64,000 bases of DNA from JAAURB01 sp049647265 (GTDB lineage: Bacteria > Cyanobacteriota > Cyanobacteriia > Cyanobacteriales > Microcoleaceae): assembly GCA_049647265.1 (NCBI GenBank), contig JBARXJ010000038.1, positions 62,001 through 126,000 of the forward strand. Reading direction: 5' to 3'. The notes under the pieces were generated by a model that saw only the letters and a list, made by a program, of their open reading frames with translations, did no database searches and had not been told where the DNA came from. This document shows, piece by piece, positions 18,157 to 28,700 of the stretch (position 1 is the stretch's first letter; the number at the start of each line of letters is the position of its first letter). The position numbers and the translations under genes are program-made.

Positions 18157-19458
18157 TCAATCTTTATTTTGACAAAGTTGTGTTTGAGTTTCCTTGTGTA
18201 TCTGTTTAGCAACGGCTGTCACATCAAAGATGTCTTGATAAGACTGTGCCTTAATCACTAACTCCCTTCCGAGACGAAGGCAAGAGATCTCGCAAGCAGC
18301 TCGTTTATCGGGGGGTTCAATTGAATCTAGATCTAGAGTGTGTGCTAAGCCTAAGATGCGACGGATCATTTCCGCTCCGGCAAAACCAATCGCTTCAGTA
18401 AACAAATCACATAAGTAAAAATGTCGCTCCTCTGCCATGGCTTGTTGTCCTGAAGAATCGGCAAACAGTTGCTCGCAATAAGGTTCACCTGTGGTTTGAC
18501 TTTCCCATAATCCGATAAATTTGTCATAGAATTTTAACCACACTTGCTCTATCGTTTCTAAGATCCAAGTTTGATAAGCTTCGCGAGGCTGTTCGATTGT
18601 AGCGTGACCATCTTGAGCAAAGTAATTCAGTAGTAAATTCCCGATCACATTCCCCACATCAAATGCCATGGGGCCATAAAAAGCATACTCATGATCAATC
18701 ACCATCATACTTTCTGGTGTCAGCATGAGTGAACCTGTGTGTAAATCTCCATGAATGAGTGCTTGTGCACTGGTCATGTATTTGAGTTTTAAGCGTGACA
18801 CCGCCCGTTTCAACTGTACATCGTGGCGGAACTCAGCGGCGATCTGATCGAGTTGGGGAGATGTCCATCGGTTATCTTTTGCTTCCCAGTAGGGATCTGT
18901 GAATACAACATCTTCTAATATCTTACAAAGTTCGCTATTTTTATCGAAAAAAGCCATATTCTGCTTCTTTTGTGACGAAGATAACCAGAAATTGGAAGTA
19001 AAGAACAGAGAGCGACTTAGATAATCTGAAATTTGCTCGGCAAAGTGGGGATAATTAATCGCTTGAATCATGCCGTGGCGCATTGTGATATGTGGATGCA
19101 GATACTCCATCACCATCAGATAAAGCTGGGAATCATAATGGTATAGTTTGGGTAAATATTGTTCACAATAGCGACTATGCTCTAGATGACATCGGTGCTG
19201 AAAAGCCATACGTTCCAAAGTCATGGGCCATTCTTCCCCAATGAGTCTAACGTAGGGAACAGCTTGCTTAACACAAAGTTTTCCCTTTGGCCCTTCCACC
19301 ATAAACACAAAGTTAAGATAGCCATCACCAATCTCACTAGCCTGCCATTCAGACATCCTACCTCCGAGTTGCTGTGCTATTGAAGGTAAGCTCAACAGGT
19401 AAGTCAGTAATGATTGCGTATCTAAAGTTTGATAGGTTGTAGGAACAGAAATTTGCAT
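18157..19458 (-). CDS. mtnK: S-methyl-5-thioribose kinase-like phosphotransferase (MtnK)
   Basis: A 433-residue aminoglycoside-phosphotransferase-fold kinase. HGDLHTGSLM holds the catalytic loop Asp, and DHEYAFYGPMAFDVGN provides the metal site. The pairing of HGDLHTGS with a (D)xE(Y/F)AFYGPMxFD block is the MtnK signature as I know it. MtnK phosphorylates 5-methylthioribose with ATP in methionine salvage. No other salvage gene (mtnA, mtnB, mtnC, mtnD) is in view. The partner is an SGNH hydrolase, which is not a standard salvage enzyme, so recruitment to the adjacent pathway is possible. Translated on the minus strand, first gene of a two-gene operon. Confidence 0.82.
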   Translation of the reverse strand: MQISVPTTYQTLDTQSLLTYLLSLPSIAQQLGGRMSEWQASEIGDGYLNFVFMVEGPKGKLCVKQAVPYVRLIGEEWPMTLERMAFQHRCHLEHSRYCEQYLPKLYHYDSQLYLMVMEYLHPHITMRHGMIQAINYPHFAEQISDYLSRSLFFTSNFWLSSSQKKQNMAFFDKNSELCKILEDVVFTDPYWEAKDNRWTSPQLDQIAAEFRHDVQLKRAVSRLKLKYMTSAQALIHGDLHTGSLMLTPESMMVIDHEYAFYGPMAFDVGNVIGNLLLNYFAQDGHATIEQPREAYQTWILETIEQVWLKFYDKFIGLWESQTTGEPYCEQLFADSSGQQAMAEERHFYLCDLFTEAIGFAGAEMIRRILGLAHTLDLDSIEPPDKRAACEISCLRLGRELVIKAQSYQDIFDVTAVAKQIHKETQTQLCQNKD

Positions 19459-19987
19459 AATGTTGTCAGCATTTGAGAGTATTTATAGCGCTACGCGCAC
19501 CTTAGCGCAGCCATGGGCTAGCGCCCTATTGCCCGACCTGGCTATTTATTGCGCGCAAGTGCTATAGACAGGGAACAGTATACAGTGAAAGGGTTCTATA
19601 CTTTAGGAATGTCTTACACCAAATCTTGTACTGCTATAGTATTTTGCCACACTTGAAAATACTGATTTGGATATCGCTCAATCTCGAATAAGACCGACTA
19701 TTCGACTGATTATTGCTCATTTACCTGAAGCTCAAAAAAACTCCGAGGAATTTTTCTGTTGTCGAAGTTCTATAACTCCCTTGAAAACTGAGATTTAAGC
19801 TTAAGCTGTCAACAATGAGCCCAGACTAATTGACTTCAACCCCTAATTCTATCGTATGCGTTGTAGTAAGAATATGAGGTTGAGGAGCTTTAAAAGCGAT
19901 AGAGAAATAACGAATATTTAACACTCTTCTGTAGAGGCAGATTGACAAAAACTCAGAAATGTGAATTGATGAACTGTTGAGCAGCAG
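19459..19987. other. intergenic region upstream of mtnK, downstream of cyaB
   Basis: 529 bases with no gene. It holds the GC-rich nested inverted repeat at 19484-19566. A 12-mer TGCGTTGTAGTA at 19857-19868 also occurs at 3040-3051 and resembles cores of dispersed cyanobacterial repeats. The mtnK promoter should lie just right of 19458. No clear terminator for cyaB was found. Confidence 0.4.
19484..19566. repeat. nested palindromic repeat element, GC-rich
   Basis: Outer arms TATAGCGCTACGCGCA (19484-19499) and TGCGCGCAAGTGCTATA (19550-19566) are imperfect inverted repeats. Inside, GCGCAGCC (19505-19512) pairs with GGCTAGCGC (19516-19524) with one bulged base. The whole unit contrasts with the A+T-rich flanks and looks like the small dispersed palindromic elements found between genes in filamentous cyanobacteria. 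Whether other copies exist in the genome cannot be seen here. Confidence 0.5.
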
Positions 19988-22552
19988 TTACGGCGCAGTC
20001 ATGGTGTGAATACCATCCCAACTGTCTGGAGGAGGAATTTCAAGATAATCTTGAGATCGGATTAAATGTAAGCGAATTGATCGATCATTAGGACGCATTT
20101 TTTCTGCTGTTTTAAAATATTGAATGGCTTGCTTAAAATTTCGATTGAGATAAGCTTTTCGTCCTTGATGATAACAGTCTAAAAAATCTAAATGTTCTTG
20201 AGAAAGAGGCTGAGTACGCCGATCTATCAGTTCATAAATACTAACGGCTGTGCGCTTACCTTTAACTCGAACCTTATCTAACTCTCTGACCCAAATTTTA
20301 TCGCTACATAACTCATAAGTCATCTCGCTTAAAATAATATCGCAGCCATAGACTTTCGTGAGTTGTTCTAAACGAGAACTCAAATTAACACCATCCCCAA
20401 TCACAGTATAATCCATCCGTTTTTGAGAACCAATATTCCCTGAAACGACTTCCCCTGAACTCATGCCAATTCCGATGCGAATTTGAGGCTCACCCAGACG
20501 AGAGTGGTTAAATTCTTTCAAACGATGGCGCATATCTAAAGCGGATTTAACTGCCATCCAAGCGTGATTTTGTCGCAGCGGTAATGGCGCACCAAAAACA
20601 GCCATCAATGCATCTCCAATGAATTTATCAAGCGTACCTTCATGGGAAAAAACCGCCTCAACCATGGTTTCAAAATATTGATTAAGTAAGGCAACCACAT
20701 CAGACGCTTCTAAATCTTCCGTTAGGCTGGTATAACCGCGAATATCAGAAAATAAAATCGTGACTTCTTTGCGTTCTCCCACCATTAACGCATCTTCTCC
20801 TAATGCCATAACCCGTTCTGCCACACCCGGAGTCATGTATCGATACATCGTGGTTTTCATTCGTTTTTCTCGACTAATATCTTCTAAAATTACCAAACCG
20901 CCTCGAACTTTTCCTTCTGTATCAGTTAACGGTGTAACGGTTAAATTAATACTTCTTTCAATGGGCTGAACCTGATCTTTCGTAAAAAAAGGTAACTGTT
21001 CAATCGGATCTTCTATAAATCCCCAAGGTAAATAACCCTCGGGATCATTCGGATCAGGAATCACTAAAGTGGGAATTTCATCATGTCTATCAAATTCATT
21101 TTCTTCGCGAAAGACTAAACCCACTGTTAGATTTTGTTCTGGCACATAATAACGAGAAGCATATTTCAGGCTATCTTCTAAACGAAATCGTAAGTTCTCA
21201 ATCGGAAGCACATCCCAAATATAACGATCAATCAGTTTTGTTTCCCAATATTGACGCACTAAATAATTACTGGCTTTACGACGAGGACAACCGAGTAACT
21301 CTAAGGCTGCATCATTAATCGTGACAATTCTGCCTTGTAAATCGGTAGAAATGACAACATCAGAAAGACTTTGCAACATATCTTTTTGATATTGCTTTTC
21401 GACCATAACATTCTCAAATAACTGAGCATTTTGTAATGCAATTCCAGCTTGAGCATTAAACGCTTTTAAAAAGGCTTCATCTGAATTGGTAAAACTGCCT
21501 TTATGCTTATTAATTAATTGAGTCACGCCAATTAATTCTCCTTTGGCATTAAAAACGGGCATACATAAAATATTACGAGTTCTATAGCCTGTTTTTTCAT
21601 CTGTACTCGGATCGAAGCGCGGATCGGTATAAGCATCACTAATATTCACCACTTGACCGGTTGAAGCCACATATCCGGCAATGCCTTTACTGGCCGAAAA
21701 ACGAATATCAACCATGGTTTTTTTATCTGCTTTTGCAACTTTTGTCCACAGTTCATTCGTGTCTGTATCAAATAAAAATAAAGTGCTGCGGTCGGCTTGC
21801 ATTAAATCCCGCGCCAACTCCATTACGGTGAGTAATGTAGACTGTAAATCTAAACTTTGTCCTAAAGTTGTGGTGGCTTTGAGTAATGCAGAAACCCCCC
21901 GTTGATTACGAGCGGCAACAAAAAAGGATTGACAACTTTCTAAAATAATGCCGACAGAATTTGCTAAAGAACGAAACTGTTCCTCATCTTCAGTCGTAAA
22001 TGGCGTGTTATCTGTTTTATTTAATAAGCGAATAACAGCAACAGGTTCTCGAGGATTTTGACTACTAAAAATAGGCAGACATAAAATACTTTTAATCGGA
22101 TAATGAGGCGGGGCATCCACTCGCGGATCGAATAATGTACAATCTTCTACATTAGCAATATTTAAGGATGTTCCGGTGCGCGCCACATGACCCAAAATTC
22201 CCGTATCCATCGGTAACCTTACTTCTTGGGTTTGACCTGTGGCTTCGTTAACGGTCGTGTACCAAAGCTGATTTTTGCTACTATTAATTAAAAAAATAGT
22301 CGTTTGATCTGCGGCGAGAATTTGACCAATTTTGATGGTAAATGCATCGAGTAATTGTTCGAGTAAGGTTTCAATCGCTTCATTGTTAATCAGATCAATA
22401 GCACGCAGAAACTGTTGAAATTCTGCTGTAATGAAATCTAAAATACAAATAAACTCTCCAACTGGCAGATTCTTAACTCGATCTGCCAATAATCCCATCC
22501 GATCAACCTGAGTGAGTGTGGCGAGGATACTACCAGCGTTGGAAAATGCCAT
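19988..22552 (-). CDS. cyaB: CyaB-type adenylate cyclase (GAF-GAF-PAS-cyclase)
   Basis: An 854-residue soluble class III nucleotide cyclase. Two GAF domains (~60-205 and ~235-385) each carry an NK...F...DE motif (LLNKTDNTPFTTEDE; INKHKGSFTNSDE), the NKFDE signature of cyclic-nucleotide-binding GAFs. A PAS domain follows (~395-560). The cyclase domain (~595-780) has metal-binding FSDIRGY and FIGDALMAVFG, a substrate-specifying Lys in LDKFIGD consistent with ATP, and transition-state NLSSRLEQ. A TPR-like unit closes the C-terminus. Domain order and length match Anabaena CyaB1/CyaB2 (about 860 residues), where cAMP binding to a GAF domain activates the enzyme. It makes cAMP, and a Crp-type receptor is encoded at 52875. 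Confidence 0.9.
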   Translation of the reverse strand: MAFSNAGSILATLTQVDRMGLLADRVKNLPVGEFICILDFITAEFQQFLRAIDLINNEAIETLLEQLLDAFTIKIGQILAADQTTIFLINSSKNQLWYTTVNEATGQTQEVRLPMDTGILGHVARTGTSLNIANVEDCTLFDPRVDAPPHYPIKSILCLPIFSSQNPREPVAVIRLLNKTDNTPFTTEDEEQFRSLANSVGIILESCQSFFVAARNQRGVSALLKATTTLGQSLDLQSTLLTVMELARDLMQADRSTLFLFDTDTNELWTKVAKADKKTMVDIRFSASKGIAGYVASTGQVVNISDAYTDPRFDPSTDEKTGYRTRNILCMPVFNAKGELIGVTQLINKHKGSFTNSDEAFLKAFNAQAGIALQNAQLFENVMVEKQYQKDMLQSLSDVVISTDLQGRIVTINDAALELLGCPRRKASNYLVRQYWETKLIDRYIWDVLPIENLRFRLEDSLKYASRYYVPEQNLTVGLVFREENEFDRHDEIPTLVIPDPNDPEGYLPWGFIEDPIEQLPFFTKDQVQPIERSINLTVTPLTDTEGKVRGGLVILEDISREKRMKTTMYRYMTPGVAERVMALGEDALMVGERKEVTILFSDIRGYTSLTEDLEASDVVALLNQYFETMVEAVFSHEGTLDKFIGDALMAVFGAPLPLRQNHAWMAVKSALDMRHRLKEFNHSRLGEPQIRIGIGMSSGEVVSGNIGSQKRMDYTVIGDGVNLSSRLEQLTKVYGCDIILSEMTYELCSDKIWVRELDKVRVKGKRTAVSIYELIDRRTQPLSQEHLDFLDCYHQGRKAYLNRNFKQAIQYFKTAEKMRPNDRSIRLHLIRSQDYLEIPPPDSWDGIHTMTAP

Positions 22553-22584
22553 ATTTTAGACTAGCAACAGTGACCGCAGAAGGC

Positions 22585-22631
22585 GGTGAACGCTATTGCC
22601 GCAGAACTTGAAGTCCGTTGTAGCGTTCACC
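22585..22631. repeat. 11-bp inverted repeat upstream of cyaB
   Basis: GGTGAACGCTA (22585-22595) is perfectly complementary to TAGCGTTCACC (22621-22631), with a 25-nt loop containing AACTTGAAGTCCGTTGTAG. No T-run follows on either strand, so it is not a standard terminator of sqdX. The loop resembles the core of dispersed repeats seen in filamentous cyanobacteria; an operator for cyaB, which starts 33 bases away, is the alternative. Confidence 0.45.
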
Positions 22632-22768
22632 AGAATTAAAAATTTTAAGGAATAACCCGCAATCGGTGAGTCACAGCCATATATTACAGCATAGATTATT
22701 GATCGGCGACGATGGATTGCTGGGAAAATTCCTTACTCCCTGTTTCAAGTCTAAAGTCTTAATCCCAA

Positions 22769-23902
22769 CTAGGCAACTGAGGGCATGACACGGCGGTTTA
22801 AAATGGCTTGATAATATCGTCGCAATTGTTGGGTTGCAGCCTGCCATCCCCACTGTTCAGCCTCTTGACGAGCATTCTGACGCAGGGTTTCTCGTTCATT
22901 GGTATGAGAAAATAACCTTTGAGTGGCAGCGATCGCCCCATTTTCATCGGCTGGATCAAATAAATATCCATTAACCCCATCTGTAACAATATCAGGAATC
23001 CCACCAGAGCGAGCGGCGACTACCGGAGTTCCTGCTGCCATCGCTTCGAGTAAAACGAGTCCTAGGGTTTCGGTACGAGAGGGGAAAATAAACGCATCTG
23101 CTGAGGCATAGGCTGCCGCTAAGGCTTCTCCCCGTAGGTAACCGACAAAATGGGTGGGAGTATCGGCAAAATGCGCTTCTAAGGCTTGGCGGTTGGGGCC
23201 ATCTCCCACTAAAGCTAAACGAGCATTAGGAATGGCTTCTAGAATAGGCTTAATGCGATCAATTTCTTTTTCTGCCCCCAAGCGTCCCACATACAACAGT
23301 AAATTACAGTCGGGGTGACCTTGAGAGAGGCGATCGCGCATTTCGGCGCTGGCATGGTGGGGTTGAAACAGTTCTGTATCTACGCCGCGTTGCCATAAGT
23401 CTACCCGTTCAATGCCGTGACTGCTGAGTTCTTCTACCATTGCAGTAGAGGTACACAGATTTAAGTCGGCTTGGTTATGGCCAGAACGGAGTAAACTCCA
23501 TAATAATTCCTCTAACATTCCGAGGCCGTAATGGTGGAGATATTGGGGCAAATGAGTGTGGTAGGAAGCCACCAAGGGTAAATTAAACTTTTTGGCATAA
23601 TACAGCCCTCCTAAGCCCAATACAGCCGGGTTAGCGACATGAATCAGATCGGGTTGGAAGGCTTCTATTTGATGACCCATACTGGGAGTGGGAATACCCA
23701 ATTTTAATTCTGGATACATGGGTAAGGGAAAGCCCTCAACCCCGTAGATTTTACACCCTTTGTATTCTGTCAGTCCTCCTTCTGGGGAGAAAATCAGCAC
23801 CTCATCACCAGCCCGGTGTAGGTGTTCAACCGTATGACAGAGTCGGGTTACAATTCCGTCAATCTTGGGTAAAAAGGTTTCAGTGAACAGAGCAATTCGC
23901 AT
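22769..23902 (-). CDS. sqdX: sulfoquinovosyltransferase SqdX (GT4)
   Basis: A 377-residue GT-B glycosyltransferase of family GT4. The N-terminus MRIALFTETFLPKIDGIVTR is typical of SqdX and related glycolipid/mannosyl transferases. Donor-binding residues are in LYVGRLGAEKEID (~205-217) and FPSRTETLGLVLLEAMAAGTPVVA (~277-300, EX7E motif). SqdX moves sulfoquinovose from UDP-sulfoquinovose to diacylglycerol, the last step of SQDG synthesis for thylakoid membranes. The usual partner sqdB is not adjacent here. It is divergent from raf1, sharing a 104-base promoter region. A related GT4 function cannot be fully excluded, but the whole-length pattern fits SqdX. Confidence 0.85.
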   Translation of the reverse strand: MRIALFTETFLPKIDGIVTRLCHTVEHLHRAGDEVLIFSPEGGLTEYKGCKIYGVEGFPLPMYPELKLGIPTPSMGHQIEAFQPDLIHVANPAVLGLGGLYYAKKFNLPLVASYHTHLPQYLHHYGLGMLEELLWSLLRSGHNQADLNLCTSTAMVEELSSHGIERVDLWQRGVDTELFQPHHASAEMRDRLSQGHPDCNLLLYVGRLGAEKEIDRIKPILEAIPNARLALVGDGPNRQALEAHFADTPTHFVGYLRGEALAAAYASADAFIFPSRTETLGLVLLEAMAAGTPVVAARSGGIPDIVTDGVNGYLFDPADENGAIAATQRLFSHTNERETLRQNARQEAEQWGWQAATQQLRRYYQAILNRRVMPSVA

Positions 23903-24006
23903 ACAGATGTAGCTGACTTTAGCATCGATTGTCCTCGATCCAATATCTTCTCAGAATTTGGATCAGATGCACAGATTCTTTTTCAATTCTCTCCTAAGAT
24001 AGAGAA

Positions 24007-25116
24007 ATGACTCATGATAAGATTAGCTATCGTGGTTTAACTAAAACGTTGATGACTGAGATTCCACCCGAGAACGCAGCAGACTTACAAGAATTAATTA
24101 CGCTATTGCGCCGTAAGGAACAAAATTGGGTTGTGTGGGGTAAAACTTGTGCAAAGCTACAAAAAGCAGGTTACACGCCTCAACAGATTTTTGAAGAAAC
24201 AGGATTTGAAGCGGTTCAACAAAATCAGGTAATCGTGGGATCTCAGGTGTATGATTCTGTCATGCAGGGAGAAGTTTCTAGCGCGACTGAATCGTTCTTT
24301 CAACGCAAAGGCAGTGATATTCTGTATGAATTCCGAATTCTAACCCAGCCTCAACGAGTCCAGGCGGCGGAATTGGTTGTAGAACGTCAGTTAGATGCAG
24401 ATGATGCTAAAGATCTGACGAAAGCCTTGAAAGAGTATTCTCGGGTTTCTAGGCTGCCAGAGGGTTTTGCAAATCATCCCGGTGATGCCATTGCCTATCA
24501 AAGTTGGCGACTAGCCAGACAAAATAATGATTTACAACAGCGATCGCGTTTAATTGCGAAAGGTTTAAAGTTTGCCCATTCTGCCGCAGCCCGACAACAG
24601 CTTGAACAATTGTTAACGGATTTTACTGTATTTTCCGAACGTTCCGCCCCCAGATTTCCCCTTTATCGCTTAGAATCTGAAGAGGAACTTCCCCGTATTC
24701 TACCCGTTGTCGGTGAATTGCCGTTAACGGTTGCGGAGTTGAAAGCCGTTCCCCTCACAGAAGAAACCCATCCGTTTCGCTTAGTCAAGTTTTCGGGACA
24801 GGGGGCTTGGGTTGCTTTACCCGGTTGGCAAGTCATTTTAAAAGCTGAAGATCCAGTTGTGATTTTAACTCATAGCGATCGCCTTCCTGCTCCATTACCC
24901 GGTAAAACTGAACAGATTTTAATTGTGATCGATCGCGCTCAACGTCAGTGGAATGTCGATTCTTATTTTCTGGTCGAACAAGAGAATCAATTAACATTAC
25001 AATGGTTTGAAACGGCATCAGATACGGCTTTGTTGGGTCAAGTGATATTGATGATGCGTCCTAAGAAAATTTTAGATGAAAATCACATCCATGATTTATG
25101 GCAAATTGAAGAATAA
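24007..25116 (+). CDS. raf1: Rubisco accumulation factor 1 (Raf1)
   Basis: A 369-residue protein matching Raf1, a chaperone that helps assemble Rubisco large subunits in cyanobacteria and plants. The N-terminal helical domain shows LITLLRRKEQNWVVWG, LQKAGYTPQQIFEETGFE and the central helices (~20-200); a linker and a C-terminal beta domain (~215-365, dimerisation) follow, ending in the acidic LWQIEE tail. An in-frame ATG at 24052 (MTEIPPEN) would give 354 residues, closer to the usual ~355-360, and may be the true start. It has its own promoter, divergent from sqdX. Confidence 0.9.
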   Translation: MTHDKISYRGLTKTLMTEIPPENAADLQELITLLRRKEQNWVVWGKTCAKLQKAGYTPQQIFEETGFEAVQQNQVIVGSQVYDSVMQGEVSSATESFFQRKGSDILYEFRILTQPQRVQAAELVVERQLDADDAKDLTKALKEYSRVSRLPEGFANHPGDAIAYQSWRLARQNNDLQQRSRLIAKGLKFAHSAAARQQLEQLLTDFTVFSERSAPRFPLYRLESEEELPRILPVVGELPLTVAELKAVPLTEETHPFRLVKFSGQGAWVALPGWQVILKAEDPVVILTHSDRLPAPLPGKTEQILIVIDRAQRQWNVDSYFLVEQENQLTLQWFETASDTALLGQVILMMRPKKILDENHIHDLWQIEE

Positions 25117-25701
25117 ATCAGATGATTCTCGCTTCTCCTGAGGCTTCTTCGGCGATTAAGTCTCTGTTGTCAATATTTCTAATCCCTGGGTCTTATTACC
25201 CACCGATACAGCGCTATAACTGCTTAAAAATAGGCGATCGCCGATCTCAGCGGGGAACTGAACTCAGGGTCAAATCGCTTGTTTTTCAATAAATTTTTTC
25301 ATTAAAAGATTGAGTCTGACAATCCAATTGTTGCAATACAAACACATAAATCTTAACAAAATTTAATAAATAAAACAATCGATAAAAAAGATTAAGTTTT
25401 TAGATTGAGATCGAAGGCTTAAGCTTAAGAATGAAGACATTTACCTAAAGATTGCATCAATTCAAGTCCCCCTACCCAAAAACAAATCAGTAATTTTCAT
25501 GAAGACTCTGACAAAACTAAGAGTCAATATCATAAGATATTCAGGATATCAACTCATCGATAGGATGTGGCTTTCTATTTATTTAAGATGTATGGTTTAA
25601 TTATTAAATTAATCTTCTATTAAGGCATCTTCACCGATGATGGATTAAAGAACGCACTTAAATTTAGGTGGTGGGCTGAAAGGTGAATAATTAGGTTTCT
25701 C
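25117..25701. other. intergenic region between raf1 and the hybrid kinase gene
   Basis: 585 bases. A HIP1 site lies near 25235, and a perfect 12-bp palindrome CTTAAGCTTAAG at 25418-25429. The rest is A+T-rich leader DNA for the downstream kinase. I see no gene, RNA gene or convincing terminator. Confidence 0.4.
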
Positions 25702-28700
25702 ATGTTTATTGCTTCTTCGCTGCAACATTTGCTTTACGTTGTTCCCCAGTGTCAGCCCGCTGTGACCCTAGGTGAATTGTGGTTGATGTTTTGCCAAAAT
25801 CAGTGTCACTGCATTGTTGTTGTCGATCAGCACCAACATCCCCAAGGGTTAGTTTTTCTGCCTCGCTTAATACATTATCTATTTTCAGCATTTCCTCAGA
25901 TTCAACTTTCTAGCACAGACACTAACAGCCTCGGACTACAACAAACCTTAGAGACCCAAAAAGATCATCTAATTGAACCGATTCCAATCATACCTGTCGA
26001 TACAGAACTTTCAGAGTTTAGAGCGTATTTACAACAACTCCAACAGTCTGAATCAAATACATTAGAAACGGTACCCACCTTAGCAATGGTTAACCCAGAT
26101 GGACAATTTCTGGGCTTAGTCGATACCTTGGCTGTACTGCAATCTTTTACCGAAACCCCTTCTACCCCAGCCATTAGCAATAATCCGCCACAAGATCTTC
26201 CCGTCGCCCCATTTTTACAACATCTCTTGGAACAAATACCCATTCCATTGATGGTTCAAACAATAGACGGCAATATTATTTTACAAAATTGGGCATGGCA
26301 GTCTCGCTTACAGACGGGTGCAGAAAACGTTCGACAGACAGCAGAAACAGTGATTCACTTTTCCTCTGCCACCTCCTCAGAACATCTCTCTAGCATCAAT
26401 TCTCCCCAAACTAATGTTATACCCAGTTGGTGTCAACTCGGGCCACAGCCAGATACCTATATTTGTGTGTGCAGTACTACAGAAGAGCAAGAATCTGTTT
26501 GGCAATTTACCCGTCAACCTTTACAACCTCAGTGGTCTGAACTGTTAACTCCCTCAGATCAATCTCAACCGTCTTCCCAGCTTTGGTTAGTCTTAGCCCA
26601 AGACATCACCGAACAACACCGAGTTTCCCAAGAACTTGCCAGCAAAAATGCAGATTTAGTCCATCTTAACCGCCTCAAAGATGAATTTTTAGCCTGTATT
26701 AGCCATGAATTAAAAAGTCCTCTTACCGCAATTCTAGGATTATCAAAGTTACTCAATGAACCGTTGCTGGGTAGCCTGAATGAACGCCAAGCCCACTATG
26801 CCCAACTGATTTATCAAAGTGGCCGCCATTTGATGATGGTCGTCAATGATATTTTAGACCTGACTCGTATTGAAACTGAGCAGTTAGAACTCTCCCTCAG
26901 CGTGACTCAAATTCAAGCCGTTTGTGAACAAGGTTTTACAATGGCTGTCGGGCAGCAACAGCAACAGAATCGTTCTAAAACTTATCAGAGTTTGGCTGAG
27001 GCAACCGAACACAAAATTGCAGAAGCTAGATCCAGATTTACCCTCGAAATTGATCCAGATTTAGACTTCTTAGTAGCCGATGAATTGCGACTGCGACAGA
27101 TGCTGGCTCATTTGCTCTCAAATGCGCTGAAGTTTACCCCAGAAGCGAGAAAGTTAGGACTGCGAGTCAGTTTATGGGATCAGTGGGTTGCGTTTACAGT
27201 GTGGGATGAGGGAATTGGTATTCCAGAAGACAAACAACATTTAATTTTTCAGAAGTTTCAACAGCTTCAAAATCCGTTAACTCGAGAATATCAAGGAACA
27301 GGACTGGGACTGGTTTTAACTCAACGTTTAGCCCATCTCCATGGGGGGGATGTCAGCTTTATTTCTCAAGCCGGAGTGGGCAGTCAATTTACTATTCTCT
27401 TACCCCCGAGTCCACCGATGGCAGATGTTCAACTTTCTTCAAAATTACCTCAGATTCAATATCGTTCTAAATCAACCGCAAAGCCTCGGTTAGTTCTGAT
27501 TGTCGAAGCAGTGCCTCGGTTTATTCAGCATTTCAGCGAACATCTCAATCAGCTTGGCTATCAGGTTGTGATTGCTCGTTCTGGAACTGAAGCTCTAGAA
27601 AAAGCCCGCTGTCTGCAACCTCATGTGATTTTTCTGAATCCTTTATTGCCTTTACTCTCGGGTTGGGATGTGCTGACTTTGCTAAAAACCGACGGACAAA
27701 CCGGTCAAATTCCTGTTGTGATTACCGCAACATTAGGAGATAAAAAACGAGCCTTAAAAAATCGTTCGGATGGCTTTTTATGTCTTCCTGTTGAACCCTC
27801 AGAACTCCAGAGAACTTTAGCAATTCTGAATCAAAAACCGCAGCCAAAAATTACTCAAAAATTAACAATCCTTTGGTTAAATCCAATTGATGAACAGAAA
27901 AAACCAGAAGTAGAAACACAGAATACGGCTGAAACGAATGCTCAACATTCAGCTTTAATTTTGCAAAATTGTACTCCCTGCCGAATTATTGAAGCCGATG
28001 ATTTGGTTCAAGCCGAACTGTTAGCACGGATTTGGCAACCGAATGTTGTGGTGCTTCAAAGTTTATCGGGGGTGCAATCTCCTGAGAGTTTTCTGCAACA
28101 ACTTGCTCAGGAAGAAAGTTTGTCAAGGTTACCTTTGATTACATTAGATTCATCCACGACTCAATTAGCCAATCAAATTGCTCCATTACTCGTTTTTCCC
28201 TGCTTAATCAGCAGTCTTAAGCATGAATCTGATGCTGCGATTGAATCGGCATTATTACAAGCTATTCAGTTAGCAACAGGAATGAATCGTAAAGGCAGTA
28301 TTTTGGTGATCGATTTATTAACATTATCTCAGTCATCTGAAGACAATTTTTATACAACGAGAGAGCATCAGACCAAAATGGATCATGCTTTAATTCAATA
28401 TTTAGAAACGGCTGGATTTCGCAGTATTATGGGGCATTCTTGGCAAGAAGCAACTCAACTGATTCAAAGTCAAACAATTGATTTGTTGTTGATTTGTAGT
28501 CAGGGTTTTATGCATTCTTCTTTGCATCAAGGACTAGAACAAATTGAGGCGCTTAATATTCCACTCCCGATTTTTATCTGGGATCGCTCAGACGGACAAC
28601 GAAGTATCAATTCAACTTTAGCTTCGGATCAAGTAGTCGGAAAATCTCACCTTTCTAGAACTGCTCAAGTTTCTAGTAAGCTTTCAGCAGGGATGAAACA

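Noticed and set aside
22585..22631. Rho-independent terminator of sqdX
   Set aside because: Stem is good but no T-run follows on either strand.
22671..22853. Short minus-strand frame overlapping the end of sqdX
   Set aside because: Out of frame with sqdX, no motif, no ribosome site; treated as chance.
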